Shown here: positions 31,972-44,431 of the stretch, piece after piece | How positions within the stretch are numbered: the first letter of the stretch is position 1 | Layout of the letters: every line of letters begins with the position of its first letter | Assembly: GCF_020906515.1 (NCBI RefSeq) | Contig: NC_085854.1 | Location: forward strand, 2,418,001-2,482,000 | Source of the DNA: Vanrija pseudolonga | Lineage: Eukaryota > Basidiomycota > Tremellomycetes > Trichosporonales > Trichosporonaceae | Length of the DNA stretch: 64,000 bases | Direction: 5' to 3' | Program-made: the position numbers and the translations under genes | The notes under the pieces: model-generated | Database searches by the model: none | What the model was told of the DNA's origin: nothing | The model's input: only the letters and a program-made list of their open reading frames with translations

Positions 31972-33232
31972 ATGTCCGCCGTCACCAAGCAGGAAGAAGA
32001 CCGCCTTGCCGGCTCCACCTCGACCGCCGCCGAGGTCCCCGCCGCCGCCATCCCCCCCGGCAGCGATGTCGCCCGTAACCGTGAGTACCAGCAGCGTGTG
32101 TTTGTTTGGCTCGCGAGGCCGATCGCGCTCGCCACCATCACAACCAACCAACCCGACCACGCCGCTAACATCCCCCCGCAGACGGTGTCGCCTTCCTCGG
32201 CGAGTTCGTCGGAACCACCATGTTCCTTCTCTTCTCGCTCGGTGGTACCAGGTGAGTTGGTTGTCCCACGCGTCGCCCCCAGCGACGAATCGCGTCTTCT
32301 TAGCACGCCCGCTGACTCTTCTCTCAGCGTCGCCCTCCAGGCCGCCAACTCGGTCACTGGCAAGATCAACGACGGTGGTTCGTCGGTTGCCAACTCGGAC
32401 AACCTGTGAGTTTGTTGTTATTGCCCGCAACCAGCGGGCTCCACCTATGTACGGCACCACTGACGGCATCGACAGGCTCTACATTGCCATCATCTTCGGC
32501 GCCTCGCTCGCCGCCAACGTCTGGTGCTTCTTCCGTATCTCGGGTGGTCTCTTCAACCCCGCCGTCACCCTCTCCTTTGTTGTGATTGGCGGCATCACGC
32601 CCATCCGTGGTGTCCTTCTCTTCATTGCCCAGATCGCTGGTGGTCTTGCTGTGAGTGTCGAGATTTTTTTGGGGGCTCGGGGGCTAGTCGATGCGATGCT
32701 CAGTGCGCCGTACTAACTCTCCCAGGGCGCTGCTCTTGCCGATGGCCTCACCCCCGGTCCCCTCTTCGCCGCTACTACCCTTGGCGGCGGTGCGTCGACT
32801 GTCCAGGGCCTCTTCATCGAGGTCTTCATGACCGCCATGCTCGTCTTCACCATCCTCATCGTCGCCGTTGAGAAGAACAAGTCGACCTTCATCGCCCCCG
32901 TCGCCATTGGCCTCTCGTTCTTCATCTGCGAGATGTTCTCGGTCTACTACACCGGTGGCTCGCTCAACCCTGCCCGTTCGCTCGGCCCCGCCGTCATGAA
33001 CCGCAAGTTCCCCCACTACTTCTGGATCTACTGGATTGGCCCTCTCCTCGGATCCCTCCTCGCTGCGGGCTTCTACAAGCTCCTCAAGCTCGTCCGCTAC
33101 GAGACCAACCTCGGCCCTGACTGCGACGGTGACGGTGTCACTTACGAGTACGAGAACGACCTCCGTGCCCGCCTCAACCGCATCGAGGGCCTCCTTACCC
33201 AGCAGGTCAAGCACTCGCAGTCGGCCGTCTAA
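31972..33232 (+). CDS. Aquaporin (orthodox water channel, MIP family)
   Basis: A six-helix membrane channel of 312 residues, exons 31972-32080, 32182-32251, 32328-32405, 32476-32650 and 32726-33232. The two pore half-helices are visible: GGLFNPAVTLS (NPA at about residue 113) and GGSLNPARSLGPAV (second NPA at about residue 225). The second lacks the NPARD signature of glycerol facilitators, so an orthodox aquaporin is more likely. Helix 1 is GVAFLGEFVGTTMFLLFSLG. The cytoplasmic C-terminus ends in a charged helix (YENDLRARLNRIEGLLTQQV). The fourth intron has a TACTAAC branch site. Codon use is strongly biased to C-ending codons, which suggests high expression. It may work with the glycerol-synthesis pair 14 kb downstream, but that is inference. 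Confidence 0.93.
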
Positions 33233-35548
33233 GCAAGCAGCTGGTCTGTCTGCCCTCCCTTGGTTACAAACACACGGCGTCCATGCCGCTGTGTTCTTAC
33301 AACAAACACACCAACCAACCAACACACATCCCCACACCCGCCTCCGTTAAACCAAACAGATACACGATGTGGCCTCACGGACAATAGCATGATATCAGGC
33401 GTTGGGCGTCCCTAGCTGCAGTCGCACAAGTTTTTCTATGCAGCTCCCTTAATACGTATACTACTGCTTCTCATTGTTTGCGGTGCTTGATCGGGGTGGG
33501 AGTTGTTGACGCCACGCCGTCACGCCCCCGTGCCCAACGACGCCCACATGCACGTCCAGCAGCCCGGCGTGGCGACGGGGTGGCGGCGGCGTCGGCGCGG
33601 CGCATGAGCTCATACGTCGGTGGGAAGCACGATCTCACAGTTTTTTAATCACCCATGGTCAGTCCTAGATCAGTGGCGGCGGCGTCGTGGACACGTTTGA
33701 GGCATGCTCCGGGTCGTTTCCAAACACGGCCGGCTGTCGCCGCTGCCACAGCTGCGCCGCCGACGTCGCCTGACGTCGTCGTGGTGGCAGGTATAAAACA
33801 TGGCGCTCAGGAACATTTGGGCGCAGTCTACGGCCTGGGCTAGAGCGACAGAATGCGCCGACTCAGGAGTCGCCCGACGCCACCAAAACGCCACGGCGCC
33901 CCAGAGTAGAGCGACTAACGGCCGGTGCTTGCAGTGGCATGCATGCATGCGGAGGGACGGAGCATTGCATCGCGTCCTCCGCCGGAGATCGCGACCAAAT
34001 CCACCAAACGATGGTACGCTGATCCCTGTGATATACAACAAACACCCCTGATGGTTGGTGGGTGGTGTACAAACATCCATCACTGGCGGGCTGGTCGTAG
34101 GTTGCCTCGTAGGTTACCCCTCCCCCCTACTGCGTCGGCGTCAAACTCTACAACCCGCCGGAACTCTGTGCGTCATGGCGACGAGGCAGCAGCGACGACG
34201 ACGCGCAGGCCCGTGCGACCTGCTCAAAAGTGGGCAGTGCATTGTCGTGCGCGACAGTGCACAAGGGGCTACTGTTGGTGGGCAGTGCGTATCATGCCAC
34301 CTACCTTGTGAGTGGTGCGTTTGTGTGGCCAGGTGTCACTGTGCTCTTGCTCGCTCGCTCGGCAGGGCGGTCGTCGTGCCTACGCACTCACTACGCGCTG
34401 CGCACCGCGTCTTCTCTTCACCGAGTTCGAAACCGCCCCGCGCGCGCGTCGACGACGACAGACACAATGCACGAGACCAGACCATGCGCTGCGTGCGCGT
34501 GCGGCGCGCGCGCGCGCGCGCTCACAACTCTGCGCGAGTGTCTGTTCGCGAACCAATGCGCCGTGACACCAAGCACCAGGAGGCACGAGGTACGACGCAA
34601 CGCAACGCCAGGTGCCCAGCTCGCCAATGCACGGGGCGGAGGGGACACTGGCCCATGGCATGGTGCTCTGCGCTGCTCTGCGCTGCTCTGCGCTGCGCTG
34701 GGCGACGCCTTCGCAGCTTCGCGTCTTCGCGACATCCCGTTCCAGAGCATTCCGTGCCGGGTGTGTGCGGTGTGTGCGGTGGGACGACGCCGGGTGCACT
34801 GGGCCGGTGACAACGCGCAACAACCCGACGACAACGGGCCCGGACGCGTTCGCGTCCTTGTCGTTGTCGTCGTCGAGCGGCCCTAGCGGCGTGCGCGTGC
34901 ACGTCGACTCGACGCGACGCGACGCGGCCCGGCATGCATGTTGCTCGCCGCCGTGCCGTGCCGTGCCGCAACGCACCGCTACGGCAATGCCGGCGCCTGC
35001 CGCCGCCGTGCCGTGTGGCCTCGGCGTCGTCGGGGAATGTTGCTCGATCGTTACCACGGCACCCGGCACGGCACGCCGCTAGCTAGCCCCCGCTCGCCAG
35101 ATCTCGGATTCACTACGGCACGGCCGGCACGCTGTGTGGTGGTCACATGCCGCTTGTCGCCGTTATTGACGGCCAGCGTTACTGGCTCGGAGGATGCATA
35201 AGTAAGTAAGTACACACTCTAGTCGCAGCAACAGGCATGCTTCAGTGTGGCGTGGCGCTTGCGAGCGACAGTGTGGCTGCTAGTAGCACTGACTAGTACT
35301 CACTTTTAAAACTCGCATGGTGTGGCGGTGATCAGCATGTGTGACATGACACAGGACATGACATGCTCCTGGCTCTGGTCCTGTGTGACATGCTTACACT
35401 GGTCCTGACGTAACGGCACACTACGTACACTACGACACCACTGAATGTGCATAGACATGGTACTGGTTGTATTACAATGAGGTTGGAATCGGGGCGCTTG
35501 ACAGACACTCCCGTCTTGCTATGCGCCGTGACAAAAACACTTCGCCCG
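33233..35548. other. Gene-poor stretch after the aquaporin
   Basis: A 2.3-kb region with no supportable gene. It contains an alternating (GC)n run at 34504-34521, able in principle to form Z-DNA, and a short 10-bp repeat related to GCTCTGCGCT near 34660-34700. Overlapping open frames on both strands around 34050-35080 reflect GC richness and lack splice structure or conserved motifs. Confidence 0.45.
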
Positions 35549-38500
35549 TCACTGGGCCGCCTCCGCCTTCATCGCGTCTTCGCGCTCCTGGTTGAGCGCA
35601 AAGATCTCCTTCTCCGTTCGCAGGACCTGCAGCTTGAGTGTGCTCGCCTGCGCCGGGAACGCATCGAGCATCTGGGTCCACTTGCCGATCGCAGTCATCT
35701 TGCCCTCCAGTTCACTCGTGATCTCGGCGACCGAGCGGCCGGGGGCTGCCGCCGCCGCGGTGCCACTAGGGCGGGAGGTGGGTGTGGGGGTTGAGGTCGA
35801 TGAGGAGCTCGGAGTAGGCCGCACCGCCGTCCCGGCGGGCACCGCGGTGATGACCTTGGCTACAGGTGCGGGCCGGACAGCTGCCTGCGGCAGAGGAGCC
35901 GGGGACGGCCTGGCAAACGAGCTCGACGAGGGCGCTGATGCACGGGACGTCCCTCTCGCCAGTGAGATGCTCTGGCGGGGTTTGTCCGTCTCCGTTGGCG
36001 GCGGGTTAGCAACCGCCGGCCGCTTGGCCGCCTTGGCCTGGGAAATCCCAGTCATAGCCTCGGGCACAAGGGCCCGTTTGGGTTTTGCCGTGCCCACTGG
36101 AGCCTCTGGCGCCAGCGCCGGGGTCGACTTGGTCTTCTTGGGCTCCTTGACTTCCGGAGGCGAACCCTCGGCCCGGCTGCGCTTGACTGGACGGGACGCC
36201 GAGCTTGACGTCTCGGCACTTTGCGACGGCGGCACTGAACGGGAGGCACCGTTAGCACCAGGGTCGGGGTGGTAGAACCAGCAGGCATCTCCAAAGCTGC
36301 ACCTACCCTCGCGGAAGAAGGTGCAGGCCGGGCCAGTCCCGGCAGCCTTGCTGGCAGAGGGATGAGGCCGAGTGCTGCTCATGTTTTTGTTCATGAACAT
36401 CATCTCCTCATCGTCCTCGGCCGACGACTTCTTGGATTTTGCGGCAGCGGTTGACTTGGTCGTCGAGCTCGACCCAGCTCTGTTCATGAAGGCCATCTCC
36501 TCCTCGTCCTCGGCCGAGGGCTTCTTGGCTTTGGCAGGGGCAGCAGACTTGCTCGGACCAGCGGAGGTGGCTGAAGCCTTCGTCGCACTAGTCGATGACT
36601 TGGCCGCCGAGCTCGATGTGGGAGGCTTCGCACTGCTGGTCGACGGCTTCGTCGCCGAGTTCGGTCCCGCAGAGCCGCTAGGCGGAGCAGCCGCAGTCTT
36701 TTTGGGCTTTGGTGCAGGCCCAGGTCCATCTCCCCGGCGATAGATCTCGATCATGTTGGGTTCGACGTACGCGAACGTCAGCTGAATTGGCTGGCCGTCG
36801 TCTCCAAGGCCTTGGTAGGCAGTAGCTCGGTCCTCGAGCCAGCGCTTGTAGTTTGGCCTGTCTCGGTCCTCGTCCGTTCTGTACTTGACCGGTAAGATGA
36901 GCTTGGTGAGGAACACGTCGTTGACCACGTCGGCATTTGAAGTCAGAGGCGCGACAAAGGGGACAGGCTTGGGCGGGAGCTTGGGCGGTGCCGGCGGGGC
37001 AGACGTTGTTGGGGTCGGTGCCGGCGTCGGCAGAGAAGCTGGGCGTTTCGTCGAAGGTTGAGATGGCTGAGCAGGTGGCGGCGGAGTCGGTGCAGACTTG
37101 GCAGGCGGTAAAGGTGATGGTAACCTTGGCGGCGCCGATGTCGTCGCCGGCTGCCTGTGATTCTTCAGAGCAACCTTTAACGTGGGTAAAGGTGTCGGAT
37201 CGGGAGTCGGCTGGGTGGACGATGAAGCTCCTGGCGTCGCGTCTACCGTGGTCCACTTTGGTGCGCGAGGCGCGGTGGGCGGAGCAGAAGCCACATCGAC
37301 AACCTCGACAGGAGTCGCAGGTGCAGGAGCCTTGGGCGGGTCGATGAACTCGATGTCCGAGTCTGACGACGATCCGTCGCCGTTCGGCGTGCTAGGAATA
37401 GCCGGCGTACGGCTACTCGATTGTGGGGGATCGATGATCTCAATGTCAGACGAGAACTGTCCCGGTTCGATGCGCTTCCAGTCCACCGCGCAGCCGTCGT
37501 CGCGCCAGTGGATGCCGACGTCTCGCTTTCCTTCCATTCTGAGCTGAGCCCTGAGCCGTGAGCGATATGCATTGCGGTTCTTGCGCCGCGTCTCGGCATC
37601 ACCGCCATACAGGTTTGTAGGAAGATCAGAGCGCCTGGAAGGGTTAGCAACGAGGCCACGATTAGCAACCCACTTGACGGCGTGAACTCCCTCCAGCTGG
37701 AGTTTTGGCGGCTCGGGTGTCGGCTCGCGAAAGTCATCCTTCTCGTCAATCAGCTGGTCCTGCTCAAAGTCCAGAATGTCAGGCTTGACATCTGGGCCAT
37801 CGGAAAACAGCTTGGCCTTCTTGCTTGTTGGCTTGGTCGCCTTGGTAGCCTTGGGGGCTTTGGGTTTCGCTGCAGCCTTCTTGGGTTTGGGCGAGACCGC
37901 AGCCTTCTCTGCCTTCTTTGACGACGAGGCCTTGGGCGGGATATGGCCGGCCAAGATACCATCGATGGGATCGAGGGAGGGATGAGGCGGCGGTCTAGCC
38001 ACCTTGCGTCGTAATGGCTCCTCGTCGGACGACTCGGAGTCGACCGACGGTTCGCGCTGGAGAGCTCTTCTCTCCTCGGACTGCTGCGGCGCTTTCCCCT
38101 TTGACGGTCCAGCGGCGGCCGACTTTGGCTCGTCTGGGCGGCGGTTGTAGTTGTGTAATGTGAACTTTAAGGGCGCGGGTTGGGACTGCTGGGGCTGGGG
38201 CTGGATCGTGGGAGGCGGAGGGAGTTGGGACAATGGCGTGGGTAATGATGGAGGTTTTGAAGGCGGGCGCGAGGGCTCTCCAGCTGAGCGAGACGAGCTT
38301 GCGCGGGCAGCTCTCGAGGGTCCAGTGGTACCGTTCATTGGCGGGCGGTTTCGTCTTGGAGAAGGAGTCCGCTCACGCACACGAGGAGCGGCGTCATGCG
38401 ACCAGCCGCCAGAAGCCGGAGGCGAGTACCGGCGATGCCTTTCGTCAGGCGGGCACCAAACACCAGACTCACCTATTAGGCGACGGGCTGCGCGATGTCC

Positions 38501-38888
38501 TGCCGCGGGTCTGGTTCACGCGGTGCGCTTCGGGGCGAGGGGGTAATGGGTGCGGAGCTGCAGGCGCGCGCGCTCGCGGTGCAGCTGCTGGCGCCGGCAC
38601 ATACGTCTGCGAGGAGTAGGAGCTTTCGCCCCGGTTCTCGTAGTACGCGTTGCGCTCGGCGTCCGCCTGCGACACGGCGCCGCCCCGCCCACCACCCCTA
38701 GCGGCACCGCCGCGCCCGCGCCCGCGAGCAGGCAGCGCGCCGGTCTGGAACCGCAGCGGGACGGTGCGTACTGCCGGCGGACCAATGTTGGCTGAGCGCC
38801 GGATTCGCCCTATCGGCGGGTCGTTCCAAGTGTCTTCGGGATTGCGGGGCGCGCTGGTCGGCGCACCCCCTCGACCCCGATAGGACAT
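35549..38888 (-). CDS. CCCH zinc-finger, RGG-rich low-complexity protein
   Basis: A 1101-residue protein from exons 38473-38888 and 35549-38438, separated by a 34-bp intron. The acceptor at 38439 is the only one that keeps the frame. The N-terminus has an RGG-type RNA-binding stretch (ARGRGRGGAARGGGRGG). The middle has an SNADVVNDVFLTKLILPVKY segment. Residues about 844-862 form one CCCH finger, CTFFREGRCSFGDACWFYH (C-x7-C-x5-C-x3-H), the type that binds RNA. Two near-identical acidic hydrophobic cores, SSDIEIIDPP and SDSDIEFIDPP (near 37420-37450 and 37335-37370), look like tandem SUMO-interaction motifs. The C-terminal 60 residues form a predicted coiled coil (ITSELEGKMTAIGKW). Long Ser/Pro/Ala and Lys-rich tracts fill the rest. 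Probably a nuclear RNA-associated protein. I do not recognise an ortholog. Confidence 0.78.
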
Positions 38889-39169
38889 GGCGCTGGAGTT
38901 GGGAGGAGAGACAAAAGTAGAGAGTGAGAGAGATGTTGTCGTCGAGTGAGAAGTGTCGAGCAGACTGGCGCGAAGTTGGACGCCTTGGGAGATTTCGACC
39001 CATTCAATGGCAATCACGTGACTCGCCACCAAAGAAGTCAAAAGGGCGAACAACGAATGCGGCGAGAGTGCTCCAAAGGCAAGTTTACATGCATACGACT
39101 TCTACTGAGCCTCCATTTTCATCATAGACGGGACACGAGCTGCTCTGGGACCGGCGTCTTCTCTGGGAG

Positions 39170-41182
39170 TCACGTCTGGATATCCAAAAGGGACTGGCGA
39201 GTCAGTATGATCCAACACTGCACCCACCTTGCCGTTGCGGATCTCGTCGAGGGTGGGAAGCTTGCCCTCGATGAAGAGCTCTGACGCCTTGGCCACGATG
39301 GGGTCGCGTCCCATCGACGCGACCGTGGTGATCTTGCCGCCCTTGGCCTGGTAGAGCACGAACTGGTGTCAGCGCTGCCCCTTCCACAAACACCCACCTT
39401 GAGGTCCTCGGCGCTGCCGTCAAAGTATGTTTCGTCGGACGGCGCGCCAGTCGAGACGAAACGCAGGCCCTTGCCGATCGTGGACCAGAAGTGCGGCGCG
39501 CGGCGGTACGCGGCCGGCTGGTCGGGGTTGGCGATGGTGCGGCCAACCTCGCGGCCGTGGTTGCCTGCGACGTTCCAGTGCTCGACGCGGCGGCTGAAGC
39601 CGTCCGGGAACTGGGGGTAGTGCGCAATGTCGCCGATCGCGTACACGTTCTTGTGGCCCGCGACGCGGAGGTACTCGTCGACCGTGACGCCGCCGTCGCG
39701 CTCGAGCGCGATGCTCGACGCCTTGAGGAAGTCGGTCGCGGGGCGCACGCCCGTGCCGACGATAACGACCGACGCGGGGAGGGTACCAATGTCCTTGATC
39801 TGGATGCCTGCGACCTTCTTGCCGTCGGGCGAGGCGGTGAGCGCCTCGATCTTGGCACCGCGGTGCAGCGTGATGCCCTGGCCCTCGAGGTTCTGTTGCT
39901 GTCAGCAGCGAACCTACACCTTCACCCACCTTGACGAGCGAGAGGCCGACGTCACGACCGAGGATGTTCTCGAACGGCACCTCGTCAACGCCGACAACAA
40001 CGAGGCTCTTGTGCTCCTTCTTGGCGAGCGCCTGAGCCGCCTCGATACCAATGAAGCTGGTGCCGATGATGACGACGTCGGCGTCGGGGCCAAGCGCGTC
40101 GTTGACAGCCTTGACGTCGGACGTGTGGCGGATCGTAACGACGCCATCCAGGTCGATGCCGGGGATGGGAATCTTGCGCGGGATCGAGCCGGGCGCAAGC
40201 ACCAGGTGGTCGTACTTGACCGAAGCCCCCTTGTCCGTCGTGACCGTCTGCGCCTGCGTGTCGATGGCGGTGACCGACGTGCCGAGCTGCAGCTCGACGC
40301 CAAAGTCGTTGGTGAGCACCTCGGGCGTGCGCCACTCGACCTTGGTCGCGTCGTCGACCAGGCCCTTGGACAGCTTGGTGCGGTCGATGGGCGCGTACGG
40401 CTCGGCCGAGATGACGGTGATGTCGCCGGCGTAGTCGCGCTGGGGTCAGCTAAAGGGCAGAGGGTATCAGCTCACCTCGCGCAGGCTCTCAATGGTGTGG
40501 ATCGCGCCCGCGCCGCCGCCGACAATGACGACCTTCAGCTTCTGCGTCGCGGCGATGGGCTTGCGCGCGCGCGGGATCACGCGCCCGACCTTGGCCTTGA
40601 CCTCCTTCTCGGATGCGCTGACGAAGATCTTGCCGTCCTTGATCTCGACAGCGTACTTCCACAGCGAGTCGAGGCCGGGCGAGTCCTCAATGTCGCCGGT
40701 GGTGACGTTGAAGCAGGCTGAGGCGTCAGCGGCGCCGAAGTAACGACTCACCATTGTGCCAGGGGCACACGAGGCGGCCGCTCGAGTCGAGCACGCCCTC
40801 TGGTCATCGTCAGCTGTTGCATGTCGCCTTGGGCTCACTCTCAAGCGGCGCGCCGTACTAAGCGTCAGCACTTCCCACCGCTATGTCACTCACATGCGTG
40901 CAGTGGGCAGACGTCGCGTGCTGCTGTCAGTGCGCTCCTCGCAGCCTGGCGACTCACCACCTCGCCCTTGACGCGCGAGAGGAGGATCTTGGTGCCGTCA
41001 AACTCGACGGCCTTGTGCTCGCCCTCGGCGAGGTCCTTGTCGTCGAGGACGGGGAGGGTCTTGATTAAGGACATGGTAGAGTAGTAGCGGGGGATGGAGA
41101 GGATGCGTGCGGGGGAGACGGTCGGCGTGAGGATGATGCGGCGAAGGGGGAGGAGAGATGTGCGGCGCAGTCCTAGGATCAT
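39170..41182 (-). CDS. Rieske-FAD oxidoreductase, AIF (AIFM3-like) family
   Basis: A probable mitochondrial NAD(P)H-dependent flavoprotein with an N-terminal Rieske [2Fe-2S] domain, 575 residues. Exons from the start are 40958-41182, 40894-40923, 40839-40857, 40752-40799, 40476-40717, 39930-40439, 39398-39892, 39228-39362 and 39170-39193. The sum is in frame. The Arg-rich, acid-poor first 36 residues look like a mitochondrial presequence; a second Met (MSLIKTLP) could give a cytosolic form. Rieske ligands are C83-T-H85 and C103-P-W-H106. FAD and NAD sites are VVIVGGGAGAIHTIES and VVIIGTSFIGIEAAQA, and YAIGDIAHYPQF is the FAD-binding GD motif. The last intron (34 bp) is inferred. Without it the protein would instead end at 39102 with an unrelated tail. 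Three of the exons are 19-48 bp. Confidence 0.88.
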
Positions 41183-42084
41183 GAACTGGATTTCTCAGCG
41201 ATGAGATGGAGAGTACCCGACTGATGCGAGAAGGTCGAGCCGCCCTGTTGCCCTGTTGCTGTTGCCCACTGGCCACTGGCTCTCGTTGCTGGCTTTGCTG
41301 CATTCCTGGTGCCATCGGCCATGTGCGTGGCTGCGATGGGGGTTGTCATCATTGCCCATGACGTTGGCGGCCTTGTCGTCCAATCAACGTCATTGCAATT
41401 GCAGTCATTTGGTTTAGATATGACGACACTGTCGGCTTGGGCAGCAGTCAAACAAGCCGCGTCCCGGGCACACAATACCTATGCATGCAAGCTGCATGCA
41501 TGACCAGTGAGCCGGGACGAGGCCGGCAGGTGCCGAGCTGGGTTGAGCCTTGTGCATGGGCCATTTGGAGGCCAGGAGGGCACAATCGGCTGGTGCCGAG
41601 ACTGTGGTATCTGTACCCAATCCTGGCTGGTGAATTACAGGTTGGCTTGGCTGGGACCACCATCGGCTTCTTGCCAGCTCACATCCATCAGCAATGGTCA
41701 CATATGCGACCTGTAGCCAATGCAGCGGAGGTGGAGGAGAGATGGGCACAGATGCTTGGATGTGACTTACAAGTAAGTGTTCGCGAGGGTGGAGGAGGAG
41801 GGAGGGTGCGAGTGGTGTGCAATGCAAGAGGAGGAGGGAGCGAGTGGCACTTTTGTCTCGCACCGTACCTCCTCGTGTGCGTATCAGTTCGCATAAGTAG
41901 TCATCTGCAAGCATTGCCCCCCGTGCCATAGCCCAACCGACACTCCAGGTCCAGTTCAGCAAGTCAGCAAGCACATAGAGTCGACAAGTCACAGTTTTCT
42001 GTCAACTCGTACTACGAAGGGCGTCTCAAAGGTGACTTCAGAACGCACACCAAGGCAGCCCGTGGCGGCAGGGGCACACGGCGA
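41183..42084. other. Intergenic, oxidoreductase to paralogue I
   Basis: A 902-bp stretch with the oxidoreductase promoter (minus) and the 3' flank of paralogue I. Repeated TGCATGCA palindromes at about 41480-41505 are the only notable feature. Confidence 0.45.
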
Positions 42085-44431
42085 CTACTTGCGGCGGCGA
42101 GGGTTGCCGCGCGCCTTCTTATCCATGCGGATGCCGTATGGGTGCTGCTCGTAGTCGCTGTCGCTGTCGTCCATGCCGTCGTGGTCGCCGTTGTCGTTGG
42201 CCTCGTCCTCGTCGCTGTCGAGGTAGTGGTGGAAGTCGTCGTCAAAGTCGGTGCGCTTGCGCTTGCTCTCCCTCACGGGTGGGACTTGGAAGGCGTGCCT
42301 GCTCGGGCCCGGGGCTGAATTCTCTCGGCCCCAGGCAGCCCCTGCGGGCTGCTTGTCCTTGGCCTTGTTCACTCTGCCCACGGGGACTTGGGCGACCTGC
42401 TTCTCCTTGCCCTTGTACACTCTGCTCACGGGGACCTGGGTGTTCTCCTTCTCCTTTCCCTTCTTCTCCTTGTCGACAACGGCCTCGGACTGGGAGGCAG
42501 CGTCGGGCTCTGCGGTGTCAGCGTTGGTCGGCACACGTACTCACCGTCGGTGGTGTGCTTGGTACCGTCCGGCAGTTCAAGAAGCCACTGAAACAGAAGC
42601 GCGGCATACTCCTTGCGCTCCTCATCCTTCTCGTCGTTGACCAGGTGGCGGAGGAGGAAGTGGTCAAAGAGCATGCGCGCCTTGCCCTTGCGAACTGGAA
42701 CACCGGCAGCCGCTTCCTCGGGCGAGGGAAGGCGCTCGAGAAGAAACTTGGCTTGAGTCTTGCGCTTCGCGTCCTTCTCCTCGGTGATCATGTGGAGGTG
42801 GAGGAAAGAGAGGACGGCGCTGGCGTCGTTGCCCTCGTCGACAGACTTGAGGGCAGCCGTGTCAGTGGCTGACCCGGGCACGGCGTCACCGGCCGAAGCA
42901 CCTTGGGAAGCACTCTCATGCTTGGCAGGCTGGGCTACAGCGCCGCCGTTACCAGCGGCCACAGCCTCGGCGATGCCAGCCTTGTCGTCAATGTAGTGCT
43001 GGCACGCGGTCACGCGGCCGTTGCCACGCGTGCCGCAGTCGAAGCAAGCGCCGGGGCCGACATCGATGCAGCTGATCTTGATCTTGCGGCTCTCGCAGTT
43101 CTTGCAGCTGACCTTGTGGTCCGCGGGCCTCTCGGGCCCGAGCATGGCGACGGCCTTGCGCAGGCGCGAGGTGATGGTGTAGAGGCGCTCCGGCTTGCTG
43201 GGCTTGAGCACGTATGTGGCGAACTGGCGGAGACGCGCAAAGTTCTGGCCCCACTTGAAGTTGATGCCGTTGCGGTGGAAGGGGAAGTCGCCCTCGACAA
43301 GGTTCTTCAGGTAGGGGTGGGGGAAGATGAGGTCGAAGACCTTGTGGGGATCGAAACGATAGAAGGGGTGGTTGTTGACATACTCTGTCAGCTTACCGAC
43401 GCTCTTGGCGCTCTTGAGCTCGTTGAAAAGCTCCTTCGCCTCCTCCTCGTCAGGCCTGCCGTTGTGGACGCGGTCCTTGTTGGTGCGGTAACCGGGGGGC
43501 TTGCCCTTTCCCTTGCTCTTGTTCTTAATCTTGCCCTCGATATCGACGTGGTCGCTGCCGCCCTCATTGTCGTCGTCTTCCTTGTCCTTGGTCTCCCCCT
43601 CCTCCTCGTCCTCGTCCTCGACGACAACGACGGACTCCTCCTCATCCTCATCCCAATCCTGATACTCCTCCGCCTCATCCTCGTCCTCACTGTCGAGCTC
43701 GATCAGAGAGCTGGGTGCAGGCGATCCGATGACGCGGCGAGACGAGGAAGCGGCGTTCGAGGCACCAGCGTCACTCGCGGCAGTCTGAGCGAACATGGCA
43801 GCAAAGTTGGGCGGCGCACCAGGCGAGTTGCTCTTGGAGGTGTAGCCGCCATTGCCAGGGCCGCGGCCACGGACGCTGGCGTCGTTCTCGAACGCGAGCT
43901 TGGCGGTGCGGAGGCGCTGGAACTCGGACGAGTAGGACGGCGCGGGCGTGGACTTGGGGTCGGCCTCGGGCTCGACCTGGGGTGTGGCGGCCTGCCTGAC
44001 GCGGCGCGTGATAGGCGGAGGGGGCGGACCCGCGAGAGACTTGCGAACACTGCTGGCAGCGTTGAGTGGTGTCGGCGGAACATTGGTACCGCCCGACGAC
44101 GACGTGTTGGTGGGGACGCGGGTGGGCGGGGCAGTGCTGCCACCAGGAGCGGGGGCGACACTCGAGCGGCGGGACGCGCGACCAGAAGCCATGCTGCCGG
44201 CGAGCAACTGGTTAAGGGGGGTGATTGGAGGCGTGGGAGCAGCAGCGACGACACTGGTGCTGCCGTTGGCCGGGTTGGGGGTCGAGTAGCGCGACGAGCG
44301 CGGCATGCGCGTCGAGCGCGTCGAGCGCGCCGAGTTCTCGTCGGGCGTCTGTTGTTGGGTCAGCGTGTCCGTGCCTCTGGAGCACTCACAGTACGCTGAA
44401 GCGCCGCTTCCTTGGAGCTTGCGTTGGCCAT
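42085..44431 (-). CDS. Dispersed paralogue I of the Zn-cluster array family
   Basis: A ninth family member, 756 residues, exons 44390-44431, 42545-44348 and 42085-42509. The short first exon and the intron positions resemble the array genes. The acidic linker carries SSLIELDSEDEDEAEE and ESVVVVEDEDEEE, both acidic hydrophobic cores that could bind SUMO. The family domain is LFNELKSAKSVGKLTEYV and LIFPHPYLKNLVEGDFPF, then ARLRQFATYVLKPSKPERL. The cysteine cluster at about residues 429-463 is C-x2-C-x8-C-x7-C-x2-C-x10-C. Two C-terminal repeats follow (LHMITEEKDAKRKTQAKFLL and LRHLVNDEKDEERKEYAALL). The last exon has three KGKEK-type repeats and a basic tail (YGIRMDKKARGNPRRRK). It is closest to H, so these two may represent the ancestral form. 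Function unknown. Confidence 0.84.

Noticed and set aside
34055-35082. Overlapping long frames on both strands
   Set aside because: No splice structure, no conserved motif, Arg/Cys/Ala-rich composition expected from GC-rich intergenic DNA.
39102-39169. Longer C-terminus of the Rieske oxidoreductase without the last intron
   Set aside because: The spliced form uses the same donor type and 34-bp size as the other introns and gives a short end (KSLLDIQT) more like AIF-family proteins; the unspliced tail looks unrelated.
42903-44399. 498-residue open frame on plus opposite paralogue I
   Set aside because: Antisense shadow of a family member with clear sense motifs and introns.
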